A stretch of 24,531 nucleotides of DNA from positions 1 to 24,531 of the forward strand of contig DBZJ01000137.1 in assembly GCA_002311635.1 (NCBI GenBank). The letters are read 5' to 3'. Below, piece by piece: positions 16,098-24,175 of this stretch (position 1 is the first letter of the stretch; the number at the start of each line of letters is the position of its first letter). The stretch comes from Syntrophaceae bacterium UBA1163. GTDB lineage: Bacteria; Desulfobacterota; BSN033; UBA1163. The notes under the pieces are model-generated. The model ran no database searches. It saw nothing but the letters and a program-made list of their open reading frames with translations, and was not told the origin of the DNA. A program made the position numbers and the translations under genes.

Positions 16098-19000
16098 TCA
16101 CTCTCGTTGAGACCCGTCTCTTAAGAGGTTAGCCAAATCTTCTCTCGTATAGCTGTCTTTTATTCCTGGTTTTGAAAGCAGATATTTCACAATATCGTCA
16201 GGGGTTACTGGGTATACCTCTTTCAATCCGGAAAGGATGGCCTGCAGGTATTCGGGCGAGGGCGCAACAGGGGGCTCCAAGGCAATATTCTTTCCAGAGG
16301 TGAACGTGTAAATGGGGAAACCATCTCGTTCCCCCAGGTAGAGGATATTTCCGTACCATGACTCATGAAAGACCATCGAGCCTTGTTGTTTGACTTTCTG
16401 TAAATCCACGGAGATTTTTGCTCCCTCGTTTTCCTGGCTCAGCACATCGACGAATTGTTGTTCTGTGATGAGATACATCCTGCCCAGCGTGGCTTCGGTT
16501 TCTTCTTTTTTGAGTCCGATGAAAGCGACACCCTTATTGCTCCATCCGGAGGATTGTCTGGCGAAATATAATGGATAAGGGATCTTTATCGGTTGATCGT
16601 CTTTCGGAGGTGTTTTGTCACGGCAGCCGGAATGTGGCCTGGAGGCGCCTTCGGGCTGTCCGCCTTCGATGTAGCACATGAATCTCCGACTGCACAGGTT
16701 CGATCCATAACTTGCGTACCAGACGAGATTCGTCAAAGACAAGAAGCGCTCATCGTTTCTTAAATTTGCAAAGTCTTCTTCCTCTTTCGCTTCCAAAGCT
16801 CTGTTCTTGTCGATCTGTATCGCCTTGTAAAGGCTTTCCAGGGCCGCATCGGTATAACCCATTCTCGCTTCAAAGCAGGCCTTGTTATACCACCCCGTCG
16901 CATTATTTCTGTTGATCTGAACGATACTATCCCAGCATCTTATCCCTTCTTCATACCTGCCCAACTTAGAAAGTGCCAGCCCCTTAAGAATAAGGGCGTC
17001 GATGTTCGTCCATTCCTTATCCAGAACGGCATCCAGAGAAGTCAAGGCTTCCTCGTAACGTCCTGAGCTCAATAAAACCTGTCCCTTGGCCAATAAGGCG
17101 ACGATGTCCTCCGGATCCATTCGTAAGGCTTCATCCAAACAAGATAACGCGTCATCGTATCTGCCAAGGTTGAAAAGGGCGAGCCCCTTCACACCGAGCA
17201 ATGGATGGTTGACGGGATTAACCTTCAGCGATTTATTCGCAGCCTCTACGGCCTCTTCGTACCTCCCAAGATTGGACAGCGCCCTGGCCTGGCGATCCCA
17301 AAGGCTGGAATCTTCCGGATCGATTTCTGAGGCTTTCCGCAACAAGTCCAAAGCCTCCTCGTTTCTTCCCAGGTTGACCAAAATGGTACCTTTCATCTTT
17401 AGGGCGTCTGCCGAGTTGCGGTGTAGCCCCAACGCCTGGTCGACGTACTGCAGGGCCTCATCGTATTTTTTGGCATCTGAGAATATCTCGGCCTTGTCGA
17501 TCCACGGCAGTTCAAAGGAGGGATTTATCTCTATGGCTTTGTCCAAACATTCCAAAGCTTCCTTCATTTTGCCCTGCTTCAACAATCCCGCTCCTTTGTT
17601 GTGCCATGTGATCTCATCTTCAAGGTGAATTTTATATCCTAAGAAATTCAGTTTATCCTCCAGGGCTTTCAGGCGGTTTCGGAACCTTTCCTTATCTTCC
17701 TCCTTTTGAAACTTGACCTGGGTGACAAAACCTTGTTTCATCCATTCTATGTTTATTCGGTATCGGAGCGAGTGGGGTACTCCGAGATAGAATCCATTTC
17801 TCGACTCAGGAGATATTTCGAGAAGGGTGTGTGGTTCAGGAGGCAAGTTTGGAACTCGCGATCCGATAATAAATGTTTCAGTTTTTTCTCCTTTGACTTT
17901 TTCTTTCTTATCCAATCTTGTCTGGATGTAATATTCCGGGAAATCTTTAAGAAAGATCGTGTCGGTCAGCTTGCGATATAAAATGAAAATGGGATCTTCT
18001 GATAAGCTCATGGAGAACGCTTCCGTATCCATTACCCCTTTTGAGGCGCACAGATATTTTAGGTACAGCACGTCGAACGGGCTCCCATTGAAGCACAGCC
18101 CGGCATCCTCTTCGGATAAGACGCGATCTTTTTTAAGCTGTTCGATGGAGCTCCTCGCGATCGATTTTTTCCGGCGGATTTCTTTCGGCCCAGCGTCAAC
18201 TCCCTCGAGTAACATGAATTCAGAAAGCCATTCTCTTGAGACGTTTGGAAATTCAAGCAAAGATATCAAAACCTTCAGGAGGTCTGACCCATACCCTCTC
18301 ATCTTGTTGGCCACTCGGTATCGCCCGGATTTCCTTAATCCGTCGATTTCTTTTAAAACCTCATCCCACACCGCAGGAGACAGGGCGATCTTGGAATTTT
18401 TCCCATCTTTCCATTTACGGTACATATGATGGGCGATCAGGTTTATCTCATACGGGGCGCCGTTGGTGATCGCATGGATGTCGCCGATGTATGCCCGGTC
18501 AAAAGCTCTCTTTTCCTTATCGGCAATGGGTTTGAGCAGGCATTCTTCCGTCTCTTTCACGTTCTTGAAGTTCTCAACATCGATTCTTTTGAAAAACATG
18601 GGGACGGGTGAAAAGATGTCGCTGAGAGGGAGCCAAGTGTTTTCCGGGCCGGAGACGACTAAAACATAGCCTTCCACTTCCGTAAAAACATTTCTTATTT
18701 TCTCTAAGAGAACGTCATTCTGCGCCAACAAGTCACACTCGTCAAAAAGCAAGACAATGGTTGGAATACGCCGTTTCCGGGCTTCCTTATGGATCTCTTT
18801 TAAATCATGGAGGAGAACCTTTTGAGGCATTCCTCTGCTCTTTCTTTTCTTAAATCCTATATAGGCGCTGCCGTGCAGAAAAGGGATCTTCGTTTCGGCC
18901 TTGGTGTCGAGTCTGTCAACCACTTTCCGATAGGCTCTGTAAACGGTACCGGTTGTCCCTCCATAGAGCCCCTTTTCTGCACCAGCCGTGATGATTCCGT

Positions 19001-19304
19001 CGAAGACTTCCTTGAAAAATACAACATCGTTCTGCACCGCTTCCTTATTGAGCGGGATTTTTACGGCAAGGCACCTCAGATCATTTGCCATATGTTCGAT
19101 GATGTTGAGAAGGCTCGTTTTGCCGGCGGTTCGTGGGCCGACAAGGGCGAGGTGAAAATATTTAGGTTTTTCACCTTTGGAAAGCTTCAAATAGTATTCT
19201 ATCTCTTCGAGCTCGGCATGCCTCCCGGCAAAAAGTGCCGGGTCTCTGATCGGGCTCATGAAGTCGTACGGGTTATGATATTTTTTTTGTCCTGCATTCA
19301 TCAT
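16098..19304 (-). CDS. Large fusion protein: P-loop ATPase, TPR array, gamma-glutamylcyclotransferase-like domain
   Basis: The 1068-residue protein has three parts. An N-terminal AAA_16/STAND- or Cdc6-like ATPase contains Walker A GPRTAGKTS (56-64) and Walker B IVLLFDECD (183-191), followed by a probable winged-helix segment (about 335-420). After an uncharacterised region (420-560), about eight TPRs run from 567 to 836, many with LGRYEEAL-type cores. The C-terminus begins WYASYGSNL (862-870), a gamma-glutamylcyclotransferase-like signature, and continues with a GCRDKTPP segment. No signal or membrane segment is seen, so it is cytoplasmic. The combination resembles signal-sensing STAND proteins, some of which act in phage defence, but the usual effector-NTPase-sensor order is not kept. 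The function is unknown. The ATG is preceded by GGGAGAAG. Confidence 0.85.
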   Translation of the reverse strand: MMNAGQKKYHNPYDFMSPIRDPALFAGRHAELEEIEYYLKLSKGEKPKYFHLALVGPRTAGKTSLLNIIEHMANDLRCLAVKIPLNKEAVQNDVVFFKEVFDGIITAGAEKGLYGGTTGTVYRAYRKVVDRLDTKAETKIPFLHGSAYIGFKKRKSRGMPQKVLLHDLKEIHKEARKRRIPTIVLLFDECDLLAQNDVLLEKIRNVFTEVEGYVLVVSGPENTWLPLSDIFSPVPMFFKRIDVENFKNVKETEECLLKPIADKEKRAFDRAYIGDIHAITNGAPYEINLIAHHMYRKWKDGKNSKIALSPAVWDEVLKEIDGLRKSGRYRVANKMRGYGSDLLKVLISLLEFPNVSREWLSEFMLLEGVDAGPKEIRRKKSIARSSIEQLKKDRVLSEEDAGLCFNGSPFDVLYLKYLCASKGVMDTEAFSMSLSEDPIFILYRKLTDTIFLKDFPEYYIQTRLDKKEKVKGEKTETFIIGSRVPNLPPEPHTLLEISPESRNGFYLGVPHSLRYRINIEWMKQGFVTQVKFQKEEDKERFRNRLKALEDKLNFLGYKIHLEDEITWHNKGAGLLKQGKMKEALECLDKAIEINPSFELPWIDKAEIFSDAKKYDEALQYVDQALGLHRNSADALKMKGTILVNLGRNEEALDLLRKASEIDPEDSSLWDRQARALSNLGRYEEAVEAANKSLKVNPVNHPLLGVKGLALFNLGRYDDALSCLDEALRMDPEDIVALLAKGQVLLSSGRYEEALTSLDAVLDKEWTNIDALILKGLALSKLGRYEEGIRCWDSIVQINRNNATGWYNKACFEARMGYTDAALESLYKAIQIDKNRALEAKEEEDFANLRNDERFLSLTNLVWYASYGSNLCSRRFMCYIEGGQPEGASRPHSGCRDKTPPKDDQPIKIPYPLYFARQSSGWSNKGVAFIGLKKEETEATLGRMYLITEQQFVDVLSQENEGAKISVDLQKVKQQGSMVFHESWYGNILYLGERDGFPIYTFTSGKNIALEPPVAPSPEYLQAILSGLKEVYPVTPDDIVKYLLSKPGIKDSYTREDLANLLRDGSQRE

Positions 19305-19376
19305 TTCTTCTCCCGATTTCTTACGAATCGCATTTCTTCATGATCCTATCGATATGTTTCACCTTTTCGGGCCAGT

Positions 19377-19405
19377 ATTATATCAGCTTGAATGCGCTTT
19401 GTAAA
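19377..19405 (-). promoter_or_regulatory. Sigma-70 promoter of the large ATPase gene
   Basis: On the minus strand TTTACA (19405-19400) is followed after 17 bp by a perfect TATAAT (19382-19377), about 70 bp before the ATG at 19304. It lies back-to-back with the tRNA promoter. Confidence 0.75.
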
Positions 19406-19414
19406 CTTTTCAGT

Positions 19415-19443
19415 TTGACGGTCACCCCGAAAAATGGTAAACA
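19415..19443 (+). promoter_or_regulatory. Candidate promoter of tRNA-Thr
   Basis: TTGACG (19415-19420), a 17-bp spacer and TAAACA (19438-19443) lie just before the tRNA. The -35 box is good and the -10 weak (three of six). Transcription would start about 8 nt before the mature tRNA 5' end. Confidence 0.45.
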
Positions 19444-19457
19444 TTATCAAGAGAAGG

Positions 19458-19532
<75 letters not shown>

Positions 19533-19549
19533 AAAGTTAAAGAGTTGAG

Positions 19550-19627
19550 AATTATGAATTAAGAGTTATGAATTTATAATTAAGATTATTCAATTGATTC
19601 TAAACTCTAAACTCATAATTCATAATT
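19550..19627. repeat. AT-rich inverted repeat after the tRNA
   Basis: AATTATGAATTAAGAGTT (19550-19567) is matched at 17 of 18 positions by the inverted copy at 19610-19627; further ATGAATT/AATTCAT units lie between. The right arm overlaps the last codons of the thioesterase gene. It probably forms the shared terminator region between the convergent tRNA and thioesterase genes. Similar ATGAATTATGA repeats are common between genes in many bacteria. Confidence 0.55.
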
Positions 19628-20099
19628 TGCCTTTTGGCGCCATATGTTCGGGCATTGGAACGACTACGACCTCGCCCTTTGCACATATCTCGCCGTGAGC
19701 CGATACCGTAGCACTAACCACGACTTTGCGTCCCTTGATCTCCTTTACCTTTCCACGGACCTCCAGAGCCACTCCCAGCGGCGTAGGCCGAGTATAGTCA
19801 ACGTGCAGTGACGCCGTAACAAAACGGACCCGGGGCTCCGTACCCATTTCACGGCCTTCAGCACGATAGGTTGCCGCGGCTGCCGTCCCCGTGCTGTGGC
19901 AGTCGATGATCGAAGCAATCAGCCCGCCGTAGACATAGCCTGGAATGGCAATGTGATATGGCCGGGGTGTAAAGAGAGCCACCGTCTCTTCTCCGTCCCA
20001 ATAGCTCTTGAGCTTGAGACCTTGCTCGTTGAGCTGACCGCACCCGTAACAGTAGTTCAGGTCATCCGGATAGTAGTCTTGAAACGCTTTCTGATTCAT
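19620..20099 (-). CDS. Hotdog-fold thioesterase (PaaI-like)
   Basis: The 159-residue protein shows CYGCGQLNEQGLKLKSYW near the N-terminus and PGYVYGGLIASIIDCHSTGTA around residues 53-73, the central helix and active-site region of PaaI-type hotdog thioesterases. The later VTASLHVDYTRPTPLG strand fits too. Such enzymes hydrolyse acyl-CoA thioesters in the cytoplasm. The substrate cannot be inferred. A GGGGGAG ribosome-binding site precedes the ATG. It is a single gene, convergent with tRNA-Thr. Confidence 0.85.
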   Translation of the reverse strand: MNQKAFQDYYPDDLNYCYGCGQLNEQGLKLKSYWDGEETVALFTPRPYHIAIPGYVYGGLIASIIDCHSTGTAAAATYRAEGREMGTEPRVRFVTASLHVDYTRPTPLGVALEVRGKVKEIKGRKVVVSATVSAHGEICAKGEVVVVPMPEHMAPKGKL

Positions 20100-20357
20100 A
20101 TCGGTATCTCCCCCGTCAATTTCACGGCAATAGACTAAATTTTATTCGTCTTTTTCCTGGCGCCCAATATATCACATTTTCGGGGCCGGACGGTAGTCAT
20201 TTGGGATTTTTGTGAAAATTATTTCCACTTCTGCAATTGAGGAAGATTTCATATTTTAGGAAAATCCTTTGACTTTAGCAAGTTAGCCTCACAGGTAGGT
20301 CTGGCATTAAAATTGCTGTTTTATTAAATAGATTCTGTTTATGAATGCCCCTTTTCC

Positions 20358-20427
20358 GTCATGCCGGACAAGATCCGGCATCCAGAGGGTGTTGAAATAA
20401 CTGGATTCCGGCTTTCGCCGGAATGAC
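20358..20427. repeat. Dispersed palindromic repeat (GTCATGCCGG type)
   Basis: GTCAT at 20358 and ATGAC at 20427 bracket two hairpins: TGCCGGA-CAAGA-TCCGGCA and CCGGC-TTTC-GCCGG, with CATCCAG/CTGGAT pairing between them. This is the well-known intergenic repeat form 'GTCATGCCGGAC..ATCCGGCATCCAG..CTGGATTCCGGC'. It lies in the roughly 400-bp gap 20100-20497, where I see no gene or clear promoter. Confidence 0.75.
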
Positions 20428-20497
20428 AACCTTCTTTGAAAACGTTAGCTTATGGGCACACTCTAAATAGCTTGAAAGACTGAAGGGAGATAAGACA

Positions 20498-20740
20498 ATG
20501 GTGGCTTACGAATACTACTGGCGTGACGTCACGAGAGGGTATGAATTGATTGGCGTATTGCCAGAAAGAAGAAAAGATACAAGTAGAATTAGCCAGAAGT
20601 CTGTCATTGGGTTCGGGAAGAAGTTTTGGGGGGATCATGTGGATAGCAATAATATTCTTTTCGTAAAGGTAACCATTGATAAAACGACAGGGAAAATTTC
20701 CCGGCCCAAGTTTCCTTTGGGATTTGACTTCGAGGACTAA
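20498..20740 (+). CDS. Small protein of unknown function
   Basis: This 80-residue ORF starts MVAYEYYWRDVTRGYELIGVL and ends in an acidic FDFED. An upstream GAAGGGAG lies 9 nt before the ATG. The composition (many aromatic and charged residues, no Cys, no membrane segment) is that of a real soluble protein. I do not recognise a family. It is a single gene between a thioesterase and an acetyltransferase. Coding status is probable because of the ribosome-binding site and balanced composition, not from homology. Confidence 0.6.
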   Translation: MVAYEYYWRDVTRGYELIGVLPERRKDTSRISQKSVIGFGKKFWGDHVDSNNILFVKVTIDKTTGKISRPKFPLGFDFED

Positions 20741-20791
20741 GAAATCGGATTGAAAGTAGTGAACGTCGGCAATTCAAACAGCCTGTGAGAT

Positions 20792-20813
20792 ATCCCCGAA
20801 ATCAATCGGGGAT
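20792..20813. repeat. Perfect 8-bp hairpin (ATCCCCGA/TCGGGGAT)
   Basis: ATCCCCGA (20792-20799) and TCGGGGAT (20806-20813) close a 6-nt loop AATCAA. There is no T-run, so it is at best a weak terminator of the small gene upstream. The form is also seen as a dispersed repeat. Confidence 0.45.
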
Positions 20814-20866
20814 GCCATTAGAATTGTTAACCTCCCTCTAAATCTCATCTCATCAAAAATATCCAG

Positions 20867-20895
20867 TTGACACCATAGACTCTTTTCTTTATCTT
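20867..20895 (+). promoter_or_regulatory. Sigma-70 promoter of the acetyltransferase gene
   Basis: A perfect TTGACA (20867-20872), a 17-bp spacer and TATCTT (20890-20895). Transcription would begin near 20902, only 8 nt before the ATG at 20910, favouring the ATG at 20958. Confidence 0.65.
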
Positions 20896-20957
20896 TTGTT
20901 TATGGGAGAATGATTTTTCGAAAAGAGAATCAACTCCGACCGGGGGTGAGAAGTCCG

Positions 20958-21446
20958 ATGAAAATTCGTTCGTTGGCCGAAAAGGACAGGGCTCGGTTGC
21001 TTTCCATGCTGATCAGAACACAAGCTTTCACTTCTGTGGAAATCGACGTGGCCATGGAATTGATCGACATCGCGCTGAAGGATGAGAATCAAAAGGATTA
21101 CCAGATCGATTGCATGGCGGACGATCAGGATCAGGCCATCGGCTATACCTGTTATGGGTCCGCACCGATGACCCAGGGGACCTTCGACCTCTACTGGATC
21201 GCCGTGGACCCTGACTCTCAGGAAAAAGGGGTGGGCTCAAAGCTTTTGAGTTTTTTGGAGAAGCGTGTGAAGGCGGAAGGAGGGCGGATGATTCTTGCAG
21301 ATACCTCTACCATACCTCAGTATGAAAAGACTCGGAAATTCTATCTGAAGAATGGATTCGAAGAAGTGGCCGTCATTCGGGATTACTATCACCCTGGCAA
21401 TGATCGGGTTACTTTCTGCAGAAGGTTAAATGATAAAATGACGTGA
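20958..21446 (+). CDS. GNAT-family N-acetyltransferase
   Basis: The 162-residue protein (start chosen at ATG 20958 after GGGGGTGAG and well inside the transcript; an upstream ATG at 20910 is possible) has the GNAT acetyl-CoA loop VDPDSQEKGVGSKLL, the preceding YWIAV strand and the downstream YEKTRKFYLKNGF helix typical of the fold. It transfers an acetyl group from acetyl-CoA to an unknown amine. There are no neighbours that suggest the substrate. A promoter of its own lies upstream, and pfk follows after 48 bp, perhaps on the same transcript. Confidence 0.88.
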   Translation: MKIRSLAEKDRARLLSMLIRTQAFTSVEIDVAMELIDIALKDENQKDYQIDCMADDQDQAIGYTCYGSAPMTQGTFDLYWIAVDPDSQEKGVGSKLLSFLEKRVKAEGGRMILADTSTIPQYEKTRKFYLKNGFEEVAVIRDYYHPGNDRVTFCRRLNDKMT

Positions 21447-21494
21447 CACGTGCTCGTGACTCGTGTCCGGCAAGAATGATTCTGGAGGAAATCT

Positions 21495-22604
21495 ATGGAG
21501 AAGAGAAGAATCGGGGTTCTCACCGGCGGCGGGGATTGTGCCGGACTCAATTCGGCGATCAAGTGGGTGGTGAAAACGGCATTCGATGATCGGCTCGTTA
21601 AGACCAGGAAGATCGAATATGAGGTCGTCGGAATTCGCGATGGTTGGAAAGGCCTGGTTTCGCCCGATGGCGACAACGATGATCCGACTCCAAGGATTTA
21701 TACTTTGACAGAGGAAATGGTGAGAACCTGGGACCGATACGGTGGGACCATGCTTGGAACTTCGCGAACCAATCCGTATGATCCGAAGCACAGCCAATCC
21801 AAGACCCTCCTTGAGAATATGGACAGATATCATTTGAATTACTTAGTGGCGATCGGGGGAGAGGATACGCTCGGAGTGGCTCACAAGCTCTATCTGGAAG
21901 GTGTGAAGATGGTGGGCATTCCGAAGACCATCGACAAAGACCTCTCCGGGACGGATTACACCCTTGGATTTGAGACGGCGGTGAACGTGATCACCGAAGA
22001 GATCGATCGTCTCCGAACGACCGCAGGCTCTCACCGGAGGATCTTTGTGGTGGAGACGATGGGGAGGCAAGCGGGTTGGTTGGCCCTGGAAGGAGGAGAG
22101 TCGTGCGGGGCCTACGTTATTCTGATTCCCGAATACGATTTTGAGGTTGAAAAGGTGAGTCAATTGGTTTCGGAAGGAAGAAGAAAAGGGCTCCGGTACG
22201 AAATTATTGTAACGGCCGAAGGAGCGAAGCCGTCCGGATATGGTCCGATCACCAAAGAAGAGGGTGCCGATAGTTTCGGCCATAAGACATTAGGAGGGAT
22301 TGGAGAGTTCTTAGCGCGAGAAATAACGCGTTCGACGAAGATCGAGACCCGCAGTCTTACCTTAAGTCATCTGCAGCGAGGAGGGGTCCCCTGCGCCTAT
22401 GACCGAAGGATGGGAAGGTATTTTGGAATTGCGGCCGTGGACCTGATCGTGAAAGAAGATTTCGGGAAAATGGTAAGTTATCGAAATGGGCGAATCACCG
22501 CTGTTCCGTTGAAAGAAGCCATTAGCAAATTGAGCCTGGTGGATGTCCATACCCAATATGATACAGACCGCTATAATGGCCGGAGAACAATCTTAAACTC
22601 GTAA
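21495..22604 (+). CDS. Phosphofructokinase family, predicted PPi-dependent
   Basis: The 369-residue protein phosphorylates fructose 6-phosphate in glycolysis (reversibly if PPi-dependent). The GGGDCAGLNSAI loop is at 11-22. GGEDT is at 121-125, where Asp124 takes the place of the Gly of ATP-dependent enzymes. PKTIDKDL is at 143-150, with Lys144 in the place of Gly; these two residues are the classic marks of pyrophosphate specificity. The catalytic Asp147 and Asp149 of TIDKD and the substrate motif ETMGRQAGW are kept. An unusual point is GGED/IDKD rather than GGDD/IDND. GGAGGA lies 6 nt before the ATG. PPi-PFK fits an energy-limited anaerobe, but the cofactor is predicted only. Confidence 0.9.
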   Translation: MEKRRIGVLTGGGDCAGLNSAIKWVVKTAFDDRLVKTRKIEYEVVGIRDGWKGLVSPDGDNDDPTPRIYTLTEEMVRTWDRYGGTMLGTSRTNPYDPKHSQSKTLLENMDRYHLNYLVAIGGEDTLGVAHKLYLEGVKMVGIPKTIDKDLSGTDYTLGFETAVNVITEEIDRLRTTAGSHRRIFVVETMGRQAGWLALEGGESCGAYVILIPEYDFEVEKVSQLVSEGRRKGLRYEIIVTAEGAKPSGYGPITKEEGADSFGHKTLGGIGEFLAREITRSTKIETRSLTLSHLQRGGVPCAYDRRMGRYFGIAAVDLIVKEDFGKMVSYRNGRITAVPLKEAISKLSLVDVHTQYDTDRYNGRRTILNS

Positions 22605-22722
22605 ATTCTTAGCCATTATACCTTTGGTTAAGCCGTTCTTATCATTAACATCAGCAATTAATCGTTGACCTATTCGACGGCGCTTAGCCGCGCCTTTTGA
22701 GGCGGGGTAAAGAAGCGTCCTT

Positions 22723-22777
22723 CAGGGTCAACCCTGAGCAAGCCCGGGCTTTCAGACAGGGGAGTCGAAGGGTTGAC
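22723..22777. repeat. Nested hairpins upstream of the cassette genes
   Basis: GTCAACCCT (22727-22735) and AGGGTTGAC (22769-22777) form a perfect 9-bp inverted repeat; CAGGGT-CA-ACCCTG (22723-22736) is an alternative small hairpin, and AGCCCGGGCT at 22741-22750 is a palindrome. The right arm overlaps the -35 box of the next promoter. The rest of the 22605-22845 spacer shows GC-rich repeat debris (GCCGCGCC/GAGGCGGGG) and no gene. Confidence 0.5.
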
Positions 22778-22800
22778 AGCCCCCCTCTATTAACTATAAT
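22773..22800 (+). promoter_or_regulatory. Near-consensus promoter driving the cassette array
   Basis: TTGACA (22773-22778), a 16-bp spacer and TATAAT (22795-22800) are both perfect boxes, 45 bp before the first cassette gene. A GTTAAAC (22823-22829), matching the integron core-site consensus GTTRRRY, lies between promoter and gene. In role it could replace the Pc promoter of an integron. That is inference. Confidence 0.75.
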
Positions 22801-22845
22801 GTGAGAGCATACGCAGAAGAAGGTTAAACAATAACTTAAACTCAA

Positions 22846-23583
22846 ATGAAAGATACCAAAATAAATAGAATCCTTACATTCGGAGTTCCTTTCATTTTAG
22901 GAGTCGGAGCCGGTTGGATAGTGGAAGGCAGACATTGGGATATTTTCCTCACATCGTATGTTCCGGCATTGGCAACCTTAGTTGCTGCATTCTACGGCGC
23001 AAAGTATGCTTTCCAATTTCAAAAGGATAAAGAGAAAAAAGACGAGAGAAGACGTAATGTAGTTAATGGAAACAGCGTAATATTTGACATGATGCGCATG
23101 GTAACTACATTGAGGAATGTCCAGAAACAAATTATCGAGCCAGCACGTAATCGTCCAGCGCGCTTCCTTCAAATACTGCCAACCCTTCACTTGAACGAAA
23201 ACGACATAAAATTAAATATTGAGTCGCTGTATTTCCTATTAGAAACTGACGAGAGAAACATATTAGGCGAAGTGGTAATTGAAGAGGCCCGTTATCGTGG
23301 AGCTCTGCAATCAATTAACGAGAGATCACATATTCACAGAGAAGACGTTCAACCGCTGCTTGAGCGGGCGGGAATCGTGGAAGGCGTTGAATATCCTCTT
23401 GGCCAGATTGAGAATGCTCTTGGCAATCGCCTATATAAAATCATACAACTTTCAACAGAAGAAATGATAAATGCTGTTGATGAAACAGTCTTGAGTCTAA
23501 GGACGGTTGCCGATAAGCTTAGAGCAAGCCTCAAGAAAGTCTACCCGGACGAAAAAATAATAGGATTTGAAATAACACCGTGA
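22846..23583 (+). CDS. Membrane protein of unknown function (cassette gene 1)
   Basis: The 245-residue protein has two predicted membrane segments (about 10-27 and 33-52) followed by a charged KDKEKKDERRR stretch and a long helical cytoplasmic domain. I do not recognise the family. Small two-helix membrane proteins with a soluble helical part are common in accessory regions. Its base composition is more AT-rich than the neighbouring housekeeping genes, suggesting transfer. There is no strong ribosome-binding site. The TGA stop (23581-23583) is directly followed by an attC-like site at 23584, the arrangement expected of an integron gene cassette. Confidence 0.75.
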   Translation: MKDTKINRILTFGVPFILGVGAGWIVEGRHWDIFLTSYVPALATLVAAFYGAKYAFQFQKDKEKKDERRRNVVNGNSVIFDMMRMVTTLRNVQKQIIEPARNRPARFLQILPTLHLNENDIKLNIESLYFLLETDERNILGEVVIEEARYRGALQSINERSHIHREDVQPLLERAGIVEGVEYPLGQIENALGNRLYKIIQLSTEEMINAVDETVLSLRTVADKLRASLKKVYPDEKIIGFEITP

Positions 23584-23667
23584 ATTTAACAACTGGCTCG
23601 ACGGCGACAGGGAATAGCCTCTGTGCTTTTTCGGATAGGCAGGTTACCTCAGCGCCGAGCGTTATGT
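23584..23667 (+). other. attC-like recombination site 1
   Basis: It begins with ATTTAAC (23584-23590), a perfect RYYYAAC inverse core, and ends with GTTATGT (23661-23667), six of seven to GTTRRRY. Between them GCTCG...GGCG near the left end pairs with CGCCGAGC at the right end, with unpaired extra bases as attC sites have. The length of 84 nt is in the attC range. The following gene starts 13 nt later. Confidence 0.7.
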
Positions 23668-23680
23668 AACGGATGGTGAC

Positions 23681-24175
23681 ATGAAAGCACTGAGAGTGCT
23701 AATTATTCTGCCTGCCTTCTTCGTGACTATCGCGGTGCTTCCCGGGAGAGTCCGAGGTTCAGATCTTGAGGCAGTGCCAACGACCGAACTTGAGACGAAG
23801 TTTAAGGAAGCGGAGGCCATCCTTTACGACCTTCTGTTACCAAATACGATGGCTCGTACCCAGCCACGATCCAAACAACAGGAACGGGGCCTCTTGAATC
23901 AGTTTGAGAGAATCTCTGCCGCGTTCAAGAAACATCCGGACGCTTCCGTCCGTTTTCTGGCTGCCAAAGTGGCGTCTACACCCTCTGATGATCAGGATCC
24001 TGCATTTTGCGCCCTGCAATTGCTGTATGAGATTAATACCGAAGCATCTCGCAAAGTGATCCGAGAGGCACAGAACCACCCGGATGAAGTGGTTTCACGA
24101 TTGGCAAAGGGAATGGTCGATGAAAGCCATGATGCTCTTTGGGGTTTTCGCAATGAGAAAAAGGACGGCACTTAA
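23681..24175 (+). CDS. Secreted protein of unknown function, HEAT-like helices (cassette gene 2)
   Basis: The 164-residue protein starts with a signal peptide (MKALRVLIILPAFFVTIAVL, cleavage about residue 26). The mature part is helical: KHPDASVRFLAAKVAS and NHPDEVVSRLAKGMVDE resemble HEAT-repeat helices. The function is unknown; it should be periplasmic. GGATGGTGA lies before the ATG. The TAA stop (24173-24175) lies inside the RYYYAAC box of the next attC-like site, a hallmark of integron cassettes. Confidence 0.75.
   Translation: MKALRVLIILPAFFVTIAVLPGRVRGSDLEAVPTTELETKFKEAEAILYDLLLPNTMARTQPRSKQQERGLLNQFERISAAFKKHPDASVRFLAAKVASTPSDDQDPAFCALQLLYEINTEASRKVIREAQNHPDEVVSRLAKGMVDESHDALWGFRNEKKDGT

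Noticed and set aside
20910..20957. N-terminal extension of the acetyltransferase
   Set aside because: It would leave only about 8 nt of leader after the promoter, and the ATG at 20958 has a better-spaced GGGGGTGAG.
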